From positions 186,001 through 250,000 of the forward strand of contig NZ_JARXYX010000002.1 of NCBI RefSeq assembly GCF_029893585.1: DNA of 64,000 nt, read 5' to 3'. The translations under genes were made by a program, and so were the position numbers. Within the stretch, counting starts at the first letter, position 1; the number at the start of each line of letters is the position of its first letter. The stretch comes from Streptomyces sp. LBL (GTDB lineage: Bacteria > Actinomycetota > Actinomycetes > Streptomycetales > Streptomycetaceae). The notes beneath the pieces are model-generated. The model was not told the DNA's origin and ran no database searches. It saw only the letters and a program-made list of their open reading frames with translations. Shown here piece after piece: positions 41,494-49,334 of the stretch.

Positions 41494-41590
41494 CTTGCCC
41501 CTTGTCCCTCGCCCCACCCCTTGTCCCTCGCCCCTTGTCCCCCGCCCCGCCCCTTGCCCCCGCCCCGCCTCTGCCTCCGCCTCCGCTCCT
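41494..41590. repeat. C/T-rich low-complexity tract
   Basis: About 100 bases of irregular repeats of CCCCTTGTCCCTCGCC and CCCCGCC units, almost purely pyrimidine on the plus strand. No gene is supported here. It lies in the 232-base gap before the MFS gene. Such tracts can form unusual DNA structure. Confidence 0.8.
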
Positions 41591-41641
41591 GAAGCCGCGC
41601 CGCCCGCTCCCTCGGCGCTGCGACAGGACCGCTCCACCCTC

Positions 41642-41678
41642 TTGTCTCTGTCTCAGGCACCCCCCTAGCCTGATTTTG
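41642..41678 (+). promoter_or_regulatory. Probable promoter of a leaderless MFS mRNA
   Basis: TTGTCT at 41642-41647 and TAGCCT at 41666-41671 are separated by 18 bases. The GTG start codon lies at 41678, seven bases after the -10-like element, and has no ribosome site. This spacing fits transcription starting at or next to the start codon. Confidence 0.5.
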
Positions 41679-42877
41679 TGCCGCTTATAAACAAAGCCCG
41701 AACGCACAACGCCGTGCCGGGCAACGCCCTCACCCGGCTCCGCATCACCCTCACCGTCTTCTTCGCCCTCGACGGCTTCATCTTCGCGGGATGGGTCGTC
41801 CGCATCCCCGCCATCAAGCAGCAGACCGGCGCCTCCGCCAGCACCCTCGGCCTCGCCCTCCTCGGCGTCTCCGCGGGCGCGGTGGTGACGATGATCCTCA
41901 CCGGCCGGCTCTGCCGCCGCTACGGCAGCCACCGGGTCACCGTCGTCTGCGCCGCCTTCCTGTCCCTCAGCGTCGCCCTGCCACCTCTCACCCACTCGGC
42001 GCTCGCACTGGGCGCCGTACTCCTGGTCTTCGGCAGCGCGTACGGCGGGCTGAACGTGGCGTTCAACAGCGCGGCCGTCGACCTGGTGAGGGCGCTGCAA
42101 CGGCCCATCATGCCCAGCTTCCACGCCGCTTTCAGCCTGGGCGGCATGATCGGCGCCGGGCTCGGCGGACTGGTCGCCGGTCAGCTGTCCCCGGCCCGCC
42201 ATCTACTCGGCCTGACTCTCATCGGCCTGCTCGTCACCGCCCTGGCAGGCCGTCCCCTGCTACGCGTCCCGCCCCCGGCGCCATCGGAGAGCACACCGCA
42301 GCAGGACTCCGCGCCACGGCGCCTGGACACCCGCACACGCGGACTCGTCATCACCTTCGGTCTGATCGCACTGTGCACGGCTTACGGCGAGGGAGCCCTG
42401 GCCGACTGGAGCGCCCTGCACATCGAGCAGGACCTGGATGCCTCACCAGGCGCCGCGGCAGTCGGCTACTCCTGCTTCGCGCTCGCCATGACCATCGGCC
42501 GGCTCACCGGCACGAGGCTGCTCGAACGCCTGGGTCGGACCCGCACCCTGATATCCGGCGGCACGACCGCCGCGGCCGGCATGCTCCTCGGCGCCCTCGC
42601 CCCCTCTCTGTGGGCAGCGATCCTCGGGTTCGTGATCACCGGGCTCGGCCTCGCCAACCTCTTCCCCGTCGCCGTGGAACGCGCCGGGGCGCTGGCCGGC
42701 CCCGACGGAGTCGCGATCGCGTCCACTCTCGGCTACGGCGGCATGCTCCTGGGGCCGCCCGCCATCGGGTTCATGGCGGACTGGTTCTCCCTCCCGGTCG
42801 CCTTGACCAGTGTCGCGGCCCTGGCCGCCACGGCAGCCGTCATCGGCTTCGTCACGCGACGTGCGGCAGAGGGCTGA
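41678..42877 (+). CDS. MFS transporter (YbjJ-like)
   Basis: A 399-residue major facilitator with about 12 transmembrane segments. Characteristic parts are FFALDGFIFAGWVVRIPAIKQQTGAS, GRLCRRYGSHRVTVVCAAF, FNSAAVDLVRALQRPIMPSFHAAFSLGGMIGAGLGGL and GEGALADWSALHIEQDL. The SFHAAFSLGG and ADWSA segments are typical of the YbjJ/FucP-related group. Substrate unknown. The start GTG lacks a ribosome site (see promoter). Confidence 0.9.
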   Translation: MPLINKARTHNAVPGNALTRLRITLTVFFALDGFIFAGWVVRIPAIKQQTGASASTLGLALLGVSAGAVVTMILTGRLCRRYGSHRVTVVCAAFLSLSVALPPLTHSALALGAVLLVFGSAYGGLNVAFNSAAVDLVRALQRPIMPSFHAAFSLGGMIGAGLGGLVAGQLSPARHLLGLTLIGLLVTALAGRPLLRVPPPAPSESTPQQDSAPRRLDTRTRGLVITFGLIALCTAYGEGALADWSALHIEQDLDASPGAAAVGYSCFALAMTIGRLTGTRLLERLGRTRTLISGGTTAAAGMLLGALAPSLWAAILGFVITGLGLANLFPVAVERAGALAGPDGVAIASTLGYGGMLLGPPAIGFMADWFSLPVALTSVAALAATAAVIGFVTRRAAEG

Positions 42878-43034
42878 ACCCACGGCCGCAGCTGAGGGCA
42901 TGGAGCACGTGGATGCGCCGAACGACCCGGGCAAGGCCTACCGCGGTGACGGCGTGGCCCCGGAGCAACCGGTGCGCAGCGCCACCTCGCTGAAGCTCTG
43001 GATGGAGCACACTCCATCCGGCACACTCACCCCC

Positions 43035-43787
43035 ATGGAGACTGCCGAGTACGTAGCGATCCTGGACCAGGAGGGCCGACTGCTGGCCGCGGCCGCCGAG
43101 GAGGCCGGCACCGGCGCCAAGGTGCCGACCTGCCCGGAGTGGCAGGTCGCGGACCTGGTGCGGCACACGGGGATGGTGCATCGCTGGGCAGCGGCGTTCG
43201 TCGCCGAGGGGCACACGTCGTACCACCCGGACGGAGGGCTGCCCGACCTCGACGGCGCCGAACTGCCGGCCTGGTTCCGGGAGGGACATGGGCAATTGGT
43301 CGAGACCCTGCGTTCTGCCCCGCCTGACGTCCAGTGCTGGCACTTCCTGCCCGCGCCCTCCCCGCTCGCCTTCTGGGCCCGGCGTCAGGCGCACGAGACG
43401 ACGGTGCACCGGTTCGACGCCGAGTCGGCCAGGGGCGGCGCCCCGAGCGAAATCGCCGGCGCCTTCGCGGTGGACGGCATCGACGAGCTTCTGCTCGGCT
43501 TCCACGCCCTCGCCAGGAGCAGGGTGCGCACGGAGAAGCCCCGGATCCTGCGGGTGCGGGCGACGGACGAGGCCGGGGACACGAACGCGGACGGGGCGGT
43601 GTGGACCGTACGGCTGTCCCAGGAGCCGCCCGCCGCCGAGCGGGGCGATGCCGGGGACGCCGACTGCGAAGTGGCCGGGCCCGTCGGCCGGTTGTATCTG
43701 GCGCTGTGGAACCGGCTGCCGTTTCCCGCCCTGACCGGTGACGCCTCGGTCGCCGAGCTGTGGCGGGAGAAGTCCGCCGTCATCTGA
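43035..43787 (+). CDS. Maleylpyruvate isomerase N-terminal (MDMPI) domain protein
   Basis: A 250-residue protein of the mycothiol-dependent maleylpyruvate isomerase/DinB-like group. VPTCPEWQVADLVRHTGMVHRWAAAFV provides the first His and ARRQAHETTVHRFDAE gives the HExxxH metal ligands. A C-terminal beta domain follows. These proteins often modify small molecules with mycothiol, but most remain uncharacterised. The frame is open upstream to 42810; ATG 43035 gives the family N-terminus although no ribosome site is seen. Confidence 0.8.
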   Translation: METAEYVAILDQEGRLLAAAAEEAGTGAKVPTCPEWQVADLVRHTGMVHRWAAAFVAEGHTSYHPDGGLPDLDGAELPAWFREGHGQLVETLRSAPPDVQCWHFLPAPSPLAFWARRQAHETTVHRFDAESARGGAPSEIAGAFAVDGIDELLLGFHALARSRVRTEKPRILRVRATDEAGDTNADGAVWTVRLSQEPPAAERGDAGDADCEVAGPVGRLYLALWNRLPFPALTGDASVAELWREKSAVI

Positions 43788-43800
43788 AAGCGAGTCCGGC

Positions 43801-44196
43801 TCAGCCAGAGGCCAGCGTCCTCGTCAGTACCGCCCGCTGCACCGGCAGTACGTCGCCGTGCAGCGCGCGCCCCTTCTCCGTGAGCGCCACCTCCACGCCC
43901 CGCCGGTCCTCGGAACACATCCCGCGCTCGACGAGTCCGTCCTTCTCCAGCCGCGCGATCAGCCGCGACAGCGCGCTCTGACTGAGGTGGACGCGGTCGG
44001 CGATCTCCTGGACGCGGTACGAGCGGACGCGGTCCGCGGAACGCCCCTCGGACAGGACGTCCAGCACCTCGAAGTCACTGGCGCACAGGCCGTGTTGATG
44101 CAGCGCTCGGCCGAGTTCGCACTGGGTGCGCGCATGCTGCGCCAGGATCTCCCGCCACTGCTGAGCGAGCGCCTGCTCGGCCTTCTTCGCCGCCAT
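43801..44196 (-). CDS. MarR-family transcriptional regulator
   Basis: A 131-residue winged-helix protein: CASDFEVLDVLSEG, YRVQEIADRVHLSQSALSRLIARLEKDGLVERGMCSEDRRGVEVALTEKGRAL is the DNA-binding domain. It begins MAAKKAEQALAQQWREILAQHART. It converges on the MDMPI gene with 13 bases between stops. Its target is not evident; no clear palindrome is seen next to it. Confidence 0.9.
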   Translation of the reverse strand: MAAKKAEQALAQQWREILAQHARTQCELGRALHQHGLCASDFEVLDVLSEGRSADRVRSYRVQEIADRVHLSQSALSRLIARLEKDGLVERGMCSEDRRGVEVALTEKGRALHGDVLPVQRAVLTRTLASG

Positions 44197-44317
44197 GAGC
44201 GCACCGTAGCAGAGAAGGGAAATCGCCCGGAATCAAATGCATCTGCCATCGTTGGGGCGCCGTGCGCCCGGCGGGGCCTGCTTGTCCCGCCGGGCGCACT
44301 CCTGTGAGACTTCTGGG

Positions 44318-44620
44318 ATGGACAGGATGGACGGGATGGAGACGTACGGGCGACGGTGCGGTCAGGCCGAGCGGGACGCGATGACCGTGGAGATCGGGTA
44401 CGCCCTGTGCAGCGCGGTGTTCGCGGCGGCGGTCGTCTTCGGGGCCGTCGCCGGTCCGGTGCTGCTGTTCGAACTGCCGGAATCCGTCGAGCTGTTGCTG
44501 CTGCGGACCGGGCTGGTCCTCGCGCCGGCCCTCTTCGTCGCCCGTGTCGTCAGCGTCCTCGTCCGCTTCCGGCGGCGGCCTCAGCCCAGCCAGCCGGGCC
44601 GTACCAGCCCCGACTCGTAG
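44318..44620 (+). CDS. Small membrane protein (DUF6332-like)
   Basis: About 100 residues with two hydrophobic segments (IGYALCSAVFAAAVVFGAVAGPVLLFEL and LLLLRTGLVLAPALFVARVVSVLVRF). The N-terminal TYGRRCGQAERDAMTVEIGYAL resembles small orphan membrane proteins of Streptomyces. The start is uncertain: three closely spaced ATGs exist at 44318, 44327 and 44336. It converges with and overlaps the end of the response regulator gene by 40 bases. Function unknown. Confidence 0.6.
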   Translation: MDRMDGMETYGRRCGQAERDAMTVEIGYALCSAVFAAAVVFGAVAGPVLLFELPESVELLLLRTGLVLAPALFVARVVSVLVRFRRRPQPSQPGRTSPDS

Positions 44621-45246
44621 GCCAGCACCACGAGTTGGGCCCGGTCCCGCACGCCCAGCTTGACCATGGTGCGGCTGACATGGGTCTTCGCGGTGAGCGG
44701 GCTGACGACCAGGCGGCGGGCGATCTCCTCGTTGGACAGGCCCATGCCGACCAGGGCCATCACTTCCCGTTCCCGTTCGGTGAGTTCGACGAGGGCGTCG
44801 GCGGCTGCGGGTTCCTTGGAGCGGGCGGCGAACTCGGCGATCAGCCGGCGGGTCACGCCCGGCGAGAGCAGCGCGTCGCCTGCCACCACCGCCCGTACGG
44901 CGCGCAGGAGTTCCTCCGGCTCGGTGTCCTTGACCAGAAAGCCGGAGGCACCCGAGCGGATCGCCTCGAAGACGTACTCGTCGAGTTCGAAGGTGGTGAG
45001 CATGACCACCTTGACCTCTGTCAGGTCAGGGTCGTCGGTGATGCGCCCGGTCGCGGCGAGGCCGTCCAGCAGGGGCATGCGGATGTCCATCAGGACGACG
45101 TCGGGGCGCAGCTCGCGCACCGTGCGCAGCGCCGCCTCGCCGTCGGAGGCCTCTCCGGCCACCTCGATGTCCGGCTGCGCGTCGAGCAGCGCCCGGAAAC
45201 CGGCCCGTACCAGTGCCTGGTCGTCGGCGAGCAGTACGCGGATCAC
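44581..45246 (-). CDS. NarL/LuxR-type response regulator
   Basis: A 221-residue two-component response regulator. The receiver domain has LLADDQALVRAGF, the phosphoacceptor Asp in VVLMDIRMP, and MLTTFELDEYVFEAIRSGASGFLVKD. The C-terminal LuxR helix-turn-helix reads LTEREREVMALVGMGLSNEEIARRLVVSPLTAKTHVSRTMVKLGVRDR. Its ATG overlaps the stop of the histidine kinase gene (ATGA), so the pair is co-translated. Confidence 0.95.
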   Translation of the reverse strand: MIRVLLADDQALVRAGFRALLDAQPDIEVAGEASDGEAALRTVRELRPDVVLMDIRMPLLDGLAATGRITDDPDLTEVKVVMLTTFELDEYVFEAIRSGASGFLVKDTEPEELLRAVRAVVAGDALLSPGVTRRLIAEFAARSKEPAAADALVELTEREREVMALVGMGLSNEEIARRLVVSPLTAKTHVSRTMVKLGVRDRAQLVVLAYESGLVRPGWLG

Positions 45247-46526
45247 CGGTCGTCCTCCTCGAGTTCCACCTGCAACGGCAGCACGGCCAGCACCCGGAAC
45301 CCTCCGTCGGCGCGCGGTCCCGCCTCGATCGTGCCACCCAGCGCGGCCGCCCGCTCCCGCATTCCGGCCAGACCGTTGCCGCTGCCTCCCGCGTCGGCGC
45401 CGGTCGCGGGTCCGTCGTCGTCGATACGGAGCCGTAGCGCGCCGGCGTCGTGATCGAGCCGTACGCGCGCGTGCCGTGAACCGGAGTGCCGGACGACATT
45501 GGTGAGGGCCTCCTGGACGATGCGGAAGGCCGCGAGGTCCGTGCCGGGGGCGAGCCGGGGCGGGGGCCCGTCCACCTCGACGGTGAGGCCCGCGCCGGCC
45601 GCCTGCTCCACCAGTTCGGGCAGCCGGTCGAGGCCGGGCGCGGGAGCGCGCGGCGCGTCGCCGGGTGTGCGGAGTGTGCCGAGAACCTGACGGACCTCAC
45701 CGAGGGCCTCCTTGCTGGCGGCCTTGATGGTGCTGAGCGCGGTGCGCGCCTGCTCGGGGTCCGTGTCGAGGAGGGCGAGACCGACGCCGGCCTGCACGTT
45801 GATCACGGAAATGCTGTGGGCGAGGACGTCGTGCAGTTCGCGGGCGATGCGCAGCCGTTCCTCGTCCGCGCGCCGCCGCGCGGCCTGTGCGCGCTCGGCC
45901 CGCTCGCGGGCCCACTGGTCCCGTCGGGTGCGGGCGAGCTCCGAGACCGCGACGATCGCCACCGTCCCGGTGGCGACCACGAGCTCCTGCCCCCAGGAGC
46001 CGGCGGAGTCCCCGGACGGCGGCAGCCATCGGTACAGCCAGTGCGCCACCAGCATGTGGCCCGCCCAGAGCATCCCCAGCGCCGCCCACGCGGCCCAGCG
46101 ACGCCCCGCGACGATGGCACTGAAGCAGGCCAGGGCGACGGCCAGGAAGATTGGCCCGTACGGGTATCCCGCGCCGAGATAGACCATGGCGGCAGCCGCC
46201 GTACCGAACACGACGACCACCGGATACCGCAGCCGCCACAGCAGCAGGCCCGAGCCCACCACCAGGAGCACCCGTGCGAACGGGTCGAGGGGTGCCCGCC
46301 CGCCCTCCTGCGCGTGCGCCGCGAAGGTGGAGCCCACGAGCACGAACACGGTGACCAGCACGGTGGACAGCCAGGGCCGACGGGCCCTTCGCTGCTGCCC
46401 GTCCGAGCGGCTCCACCACGGCGGCCCGTTCCGCCACGACGGGGACCCATCCCGCCACGACGAGGGTCCGTTCCGCCACGACGAGGGCGGGCCGCCCCCG
46501 CGTCGGCGCCGCTCGTCCTCGTCCAT
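45243..46526 (-). CDS. Sensor histidine kinase (HisKA_3 type)
   Basis: About 427 residues. After a low-complexity N-terminus (seven-residue repeats of the SWRNGP type) come four to six membrane helices, then the phosphoacceptor region RIARELHDVLAHSISVINVQAG and an HATPase domain (EALTNVVRHSG, GNGLAGMRERAAALGG). It phosphorylates the adjacent response regulator. ATG 46526 is chosen because the longer N-terminus from 46583 is not family-like; no good ribosome site is visible. Signal unknown. Confidence 0.92.
   Translation of the reverse strand: MDEDERRRRGGGPPSSWRNGPSSWRDGSPSWRNGPPWWSRSDGQQRRARRPWLSTVLVTVFVLVGSTFAAHAQEGGRAPLDPFARVLLVVGSGLLLWRLRYPVVVVFGTAAAAMVYLGAGYPYGPIFLAVALACFSAIVAGRRWAAWAALGMLWAGHMLVAHWLYRWLPPSGDSAGSWGQELVVATGTVAIVAVSELARTRRDQWARERAERAQAARRRADEERLRIARELHDVLAHSISVINVQAGVGLALLDTDPEQARTALSTIKAASKEALGEVRQVLGTLRTPGDAPRAPAPGLDRLPELVEQAAGAGLTVEVDGPPPRLAPGTDLAAFRIVQEALTNVVRHSGSRHARVRLDHDAGALRLRIDDDGPATGADAGGSGNGLAGMRERAAALGGTIEAGPRADGGFRVLAVLPLQVELEEDDR
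46426..46488 (-). repeat. 21-bp triple repeat in the kinase gene
   Basis: Three 21-base units begin at 46426, 46447 and 46468 (CCGTTCCGCCACGACGAGGG type). They encode the repeated heptapeptide around SWRNGP/SWRDGS ahead of the first membrane helix of the histidine kinase. Confidence 0.85.
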
Positions 46527-46634
46527 GACGGCCACGCTAGACGCCGTCCGCCCCCGGCGGCGTCCGCCGGGGGCGGTGGTCACGCGTACTCCCCGTGCAG
46601 TACGCCGGGCCCGGCGCCGGCCGGCCCTGGTGGC

Positions 46635-47339
46635 TCACACCTGCGCCGGGTCCATCAGCCCCACGCCGTGGGCGAGCCGGGTGACCGCGTGCCGGAAGAA
46701 CGGCTCGCGGTCGTCCACGACCCGGTTGAACTGGCCGAACAGCTCGAACCCGATCAGGCCGTACAGCTGTGCCCAGGCCGCCACCAGGGCGGTGACCGTC
46801 TCGGGCGGGAGGTCGGGGGCCTGGTCGGCGGTCATGCGCATGGCCTCGGGACGCAGCTCCGCGGGCAGGGGCGGCTCGGTCAGGTGGCGGTCCTGGTGTG
46901 CTGCGCGGACAATTTCGATGAGGACCAGGGCGACGCGGGACGCGGCCGGGACCGTGGTGTCCGGTGCGGTGTAGCCGGGCACCGGCGATCCGTAGATCAG
47001 CGCGTACTCGTGCGGATGGGCTAGTGCCCAGCCGCGCACGGCCTCACAGACGGCGATCCAGCACTGCGTGGGACCGGCGCCCGCGAGCGCGTCGTACGCC
47101 GCCTCCACGCTCGCACCCATGGAGTCGAAGGCATCGATGATGAGCGCGGTCAGCAGGTCGTCGCGGCTGGGGAAGTAGCGGTAGAGCGCGGAGGACACCA
47201 TGCCGAGTTCGCGGGCCACGGCACGCAGCGAGAGTTTGGCGGCACCTTCGGCCGCGAGGTGTCTGCGGGCCTCGTCCTTGATGGCCGCGGTGACTTCGAT
47301 GCGGGCTCGGGCGCGGGCGCCGGGTGCGGTGCTGCTCAT
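46635..47339 (-). CDS. TetR-family transcriptional regulator
   Basis: A 234-residue regulator. The DNA-binding domain reads RRHLAAEGAAKLSLRAVARELGMVSSALYRYFPSRDDLLTALI. The C-terminal domain (WAQLYGLIGFELFGQFNRVVDDREPFFRHAV) is of the WHG type. ATG 47339. It is divergent from the deazaflavin-type reductase gene, and the gap contains several AGAGCAC-type repeats that probably form its operators. Confidence 0.93.
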   Translation of the reverse strand: MSSTAPGARARARIEVTAAIKDEARRHLAAEGAAKLSLRAVARELGMVSSALYRYFPSRDDLLTALIIDAFDSMGASVEAAYDALAGAGPTQCWIAVCEAVRGWALAHPHEYALIYGSPVPGYTAPDTTVPAASRVALVLIEIVRAAHQDRHLTEPPLPAELRPEAMRMTADQAPDLPPETVTALVAAWAQLYGLIGFELFGQFNRVVDDREPFFRHAVTRLAHGVGLMDPAQV

Positions 47340-47361
47340 GGGGCCAGTCTCCCATGAAACC

Positions 47362-47486
47362 AGAGCACTGCACACAAAGGAGAGCGCCGCACACAAAAGA
47401 GAGCACTGCTCTTGCTTTATGGTGCCCGCCCGGGCACACTGAGCGCATCGATCGAGAGCATCGCTCACAAAAGAGAGCACCGCTCT
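47362..47486. promoter_or_regulatory. TetR operator array between regulator and reductase
   Basis: AGAGCACTGCTCT at 47400-47412 is a perfect 13-base palindrome and AGAGCACCGCTCT at 47474-47486 differs at one position. Half-site variants AGAGCACTGC and AGAGCGCCGC lie at 47362 and 47381. Three of the copies are linked to an adjacent CACAAA(A) element. Such an array implies cooperative binding and tight control of both divergent genes. Confidence 0.75.
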
Positions 47487-47505
47487 CCCTGATCTTGGGG
47501 GTTCC

Positions 47506-47955
47506 ATGTCCACGCACGTACAGAAACCCGGCTGGCTCACCATCAACGTCCTCAACCGTGCCGTCGCATGGATGACCCGCCGGGGCCTCAGCGTCTGGGG
47601 CTCCCGGATGCTGGCGGTTCGCGGCCGCAAGAGCGGCGAGTGGCGGACCACCCCCGTGAACCTGCTGACCGTGGACGGACAGCAGTACCTGGTCGCTCCG
47701 CGCGGGCACGTCCAGTGGACGCACAACATGCGCGCGGCCGGCGGCGGCGAGCTCCGCCTCGGCAAGAACGTGGACGTGTTCAGCGCGACCGAGGTCACCG
47801 ACGACGACAAGGTCCCGCTGCTGCGCGCCTACCTCAAGCGCTGGAAGGCCGAGGTCGGGGTCTTCTTCAACGGCGTCGGCCCCGACTCCTCCGACACCGA
47901 CCTGCGCCGCATCGCCCCCGACCACCCGGTCTTCCGGATCACGGTCACGGCGTGA
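47506..47955 (+). CDS. Ddn-like deazaflavin (F420)-dependent reductase family protein
   Basis: A 149-residue split-beta-barrel protein: LSVWGSRMLAVRGRKSGEWRTTPVNLLTVDGQQYLVAPRGHVQWTHNMRAAGGGELRLG is the DUF385/Ddn signature, in which the RGRKSG and PRG stretches bind F420. Members reduce nitro or enone groups. ATG 47506. It is the likely target of the divergent TetR. Its last 11 bases overlap the convergent flavoprotein gene. Confidence 0.9.
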   Translation: MSTHVQKPGWLTINVLNRAVAWMTRRGLSVWGSRMLAVRGRKSGEWRTTPVNLLTVDGQQYLVAPRGHVQWTHNMRAAGGGELRLGKNVDVFSATEVTDDDKVPLLRAYLKRWKAEVGVFFNGVGPDSSDTDLRRIAPDHPVFRITVTA

Positions 47956-49201
47956 CCTCGCCGCCCGCGGGCTCCACGGGACGGCGGTCCATCGCGGCGA
48001 GGGCGCGCTGCGCGAAGGGGTGGGAGCGGACGAGCTCGCCCAGCGAGGTCGCCCCCCGGGTGATGTCGGCGAACGCCTTCCAGGCGGGCCGGAAGCCGGT
48101 GAGCGCCGCGTGGAACAGGCCCGGGCGCCGCTCGAACACCGCCAGCATGCTCTTGCCGACGCTCATCTCGACGCCGAGCCCCGCCTTGATGGCGAACGCG
48201 TAGTTCAGGGCCTGGCGCCGGGCGTCCACCGCGTCGTGCGCCTCCGCGATCCTGACCGCCCACTCCCCCGCGAGCCGGCCCGAGCGCAGCGCGAACGAGA
48301 TGCCCTCGCGGGTCCACGGCTCCAGCAGCCCGGCCGCGTCCCCGCACACCAGCACCCGCCCGCGTGACAGCGGCGAGTCGTCGGCACGGCAACGGGTCAG
48401 GTGGCCGGAGGAGATGCCCGGTTCGAAGCCGGCCAGACCGAGCCGCCCGATGAACTCCTCCAAGTAGCGCTTGGTGGCCGCCCCTTCACCGCGCGCCGAG
48501 ATCACCCCGACCGTCAGGGTGTCGCCCTTCGGAAACACCCAGCCGTAACTGCCGGGCATCGGCCCCCAGTCGATGAGCACCCGCCCCTTCCAGTCCTCGG
48601 CGACCGTCTCCGGCACCGGGATCTCCGACTCCAGGCCGAGATCCACCTGGTCGAGCTTCACGCCGACGTGCGCTCCTATGCGGCTGGCGCTGCCGTCCGC
48701 GCCGACCACCGCCCGCGCGAGCACCGTCTCACCGCCCTGCAGGACCACCGCGACCGTGCGCCGGTCCGGCACGGAGGAGCCGTGCTGCTCGACCCGCTGG
48801 ACGGTGACACCCGTACGCAGTTCCGCGCCCGCCTTCTGTGCGTGCTCGACCAGTTGCTGGTCGAACTCGGGCCGGTTGATCAGCCCGAACAGCATCTGCC
48901 GCGAGCGGCGGGTGCGGCTGAAGCGGCCGTTGTGCGAGAACGTCACCGCGTGCACCCGGTCCCGGAACGGCAGCTCGAAGCCGGGCGGCAGGGAGTCGCG
49001 GGAGGGGCCGATGATGCCGCCGCCGCACGTCTTGTACCGGGGCAGTTCGGCCTTCTCCAGCAACAGCACGCGCCGCCCCGCCACCGCCGCCGCATAGGCG
49101 GCCGAGGCGCCCGCGGGTCCCGCGCCCACCACCACGACGTCCCACACCCGCTGTACGTCGTCCGCCGAAGAATCGTCCGCCGAAGGGTTCTCGCTGCTCA
49201 C
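47945..49201 (-). CDS. Geranylgeranyl-reductase-like FAD oxidoreductase
   Basis: A 418-residue flavoprotein. The FAD motif GAGPAGASAAYAAAVAGRRVLLLEK is near residue 26, then RYKTCGGGIIG and LINRPEFDQQLVEHA, and VCGDAAGLLEPWTREGISFALRSG near the C-terminal third. These match the geranylgeranyl reductase family, which saturates isoprenoid double bonds (for example in menaquinone or lipids). The GTG start at 49201 gives a 19-residue Ser/Asp-rich lead before the FAD motif. Monocistronic. Confidence 0.9.
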   Translation of the reverse strand: MSSENPSADDSSADDVQRVWDVVVVGAGPAGASAAYAAAVAGRRVLLLEKAELPRYKTCGGGIIGPSRDSLPPGFELPFRDRVHAVTFSHNGRFSRTRRSRQMLFGLINRPEFDQQLVEHAQKAGAELRTGVTVQRVEQHGSSVPDRRTVAVVLQGGETVLARAVVGADGSASRIGAHVGVKLDQVDLGLESEIPVPETVAEDWKGRVLIDWGPMPGSYGWVFPKGDTLTVGVISARGEGAATKRYLEEFIGRLGLAGFEPGISSGHLTRCRADDSPLSRGRVLVCGDAAGLLEPWTREGISFALRSGRLAGEWAVRIAEAHDAVDARRQALNYAFAIKAGLGVEMSVGKSMLAVFERRPGLFHAALTGFRPAWKAFADITRGATSLGELVRSHPFAQRALAAMDRRPVEPAGGEVTP

Positions 49202-49334
49202 GATGGTCTACTGCTCCCGGTCAAGCCGCTGTCGCACCTGTCCCCCGCATCCTACGGCGGACCTCGCCGCAGGCCACTGTGGGAGGATCTACGGCACTCA
49301 CAGGTACAACGTCGCACCCACAAGGAGCGTGCCC

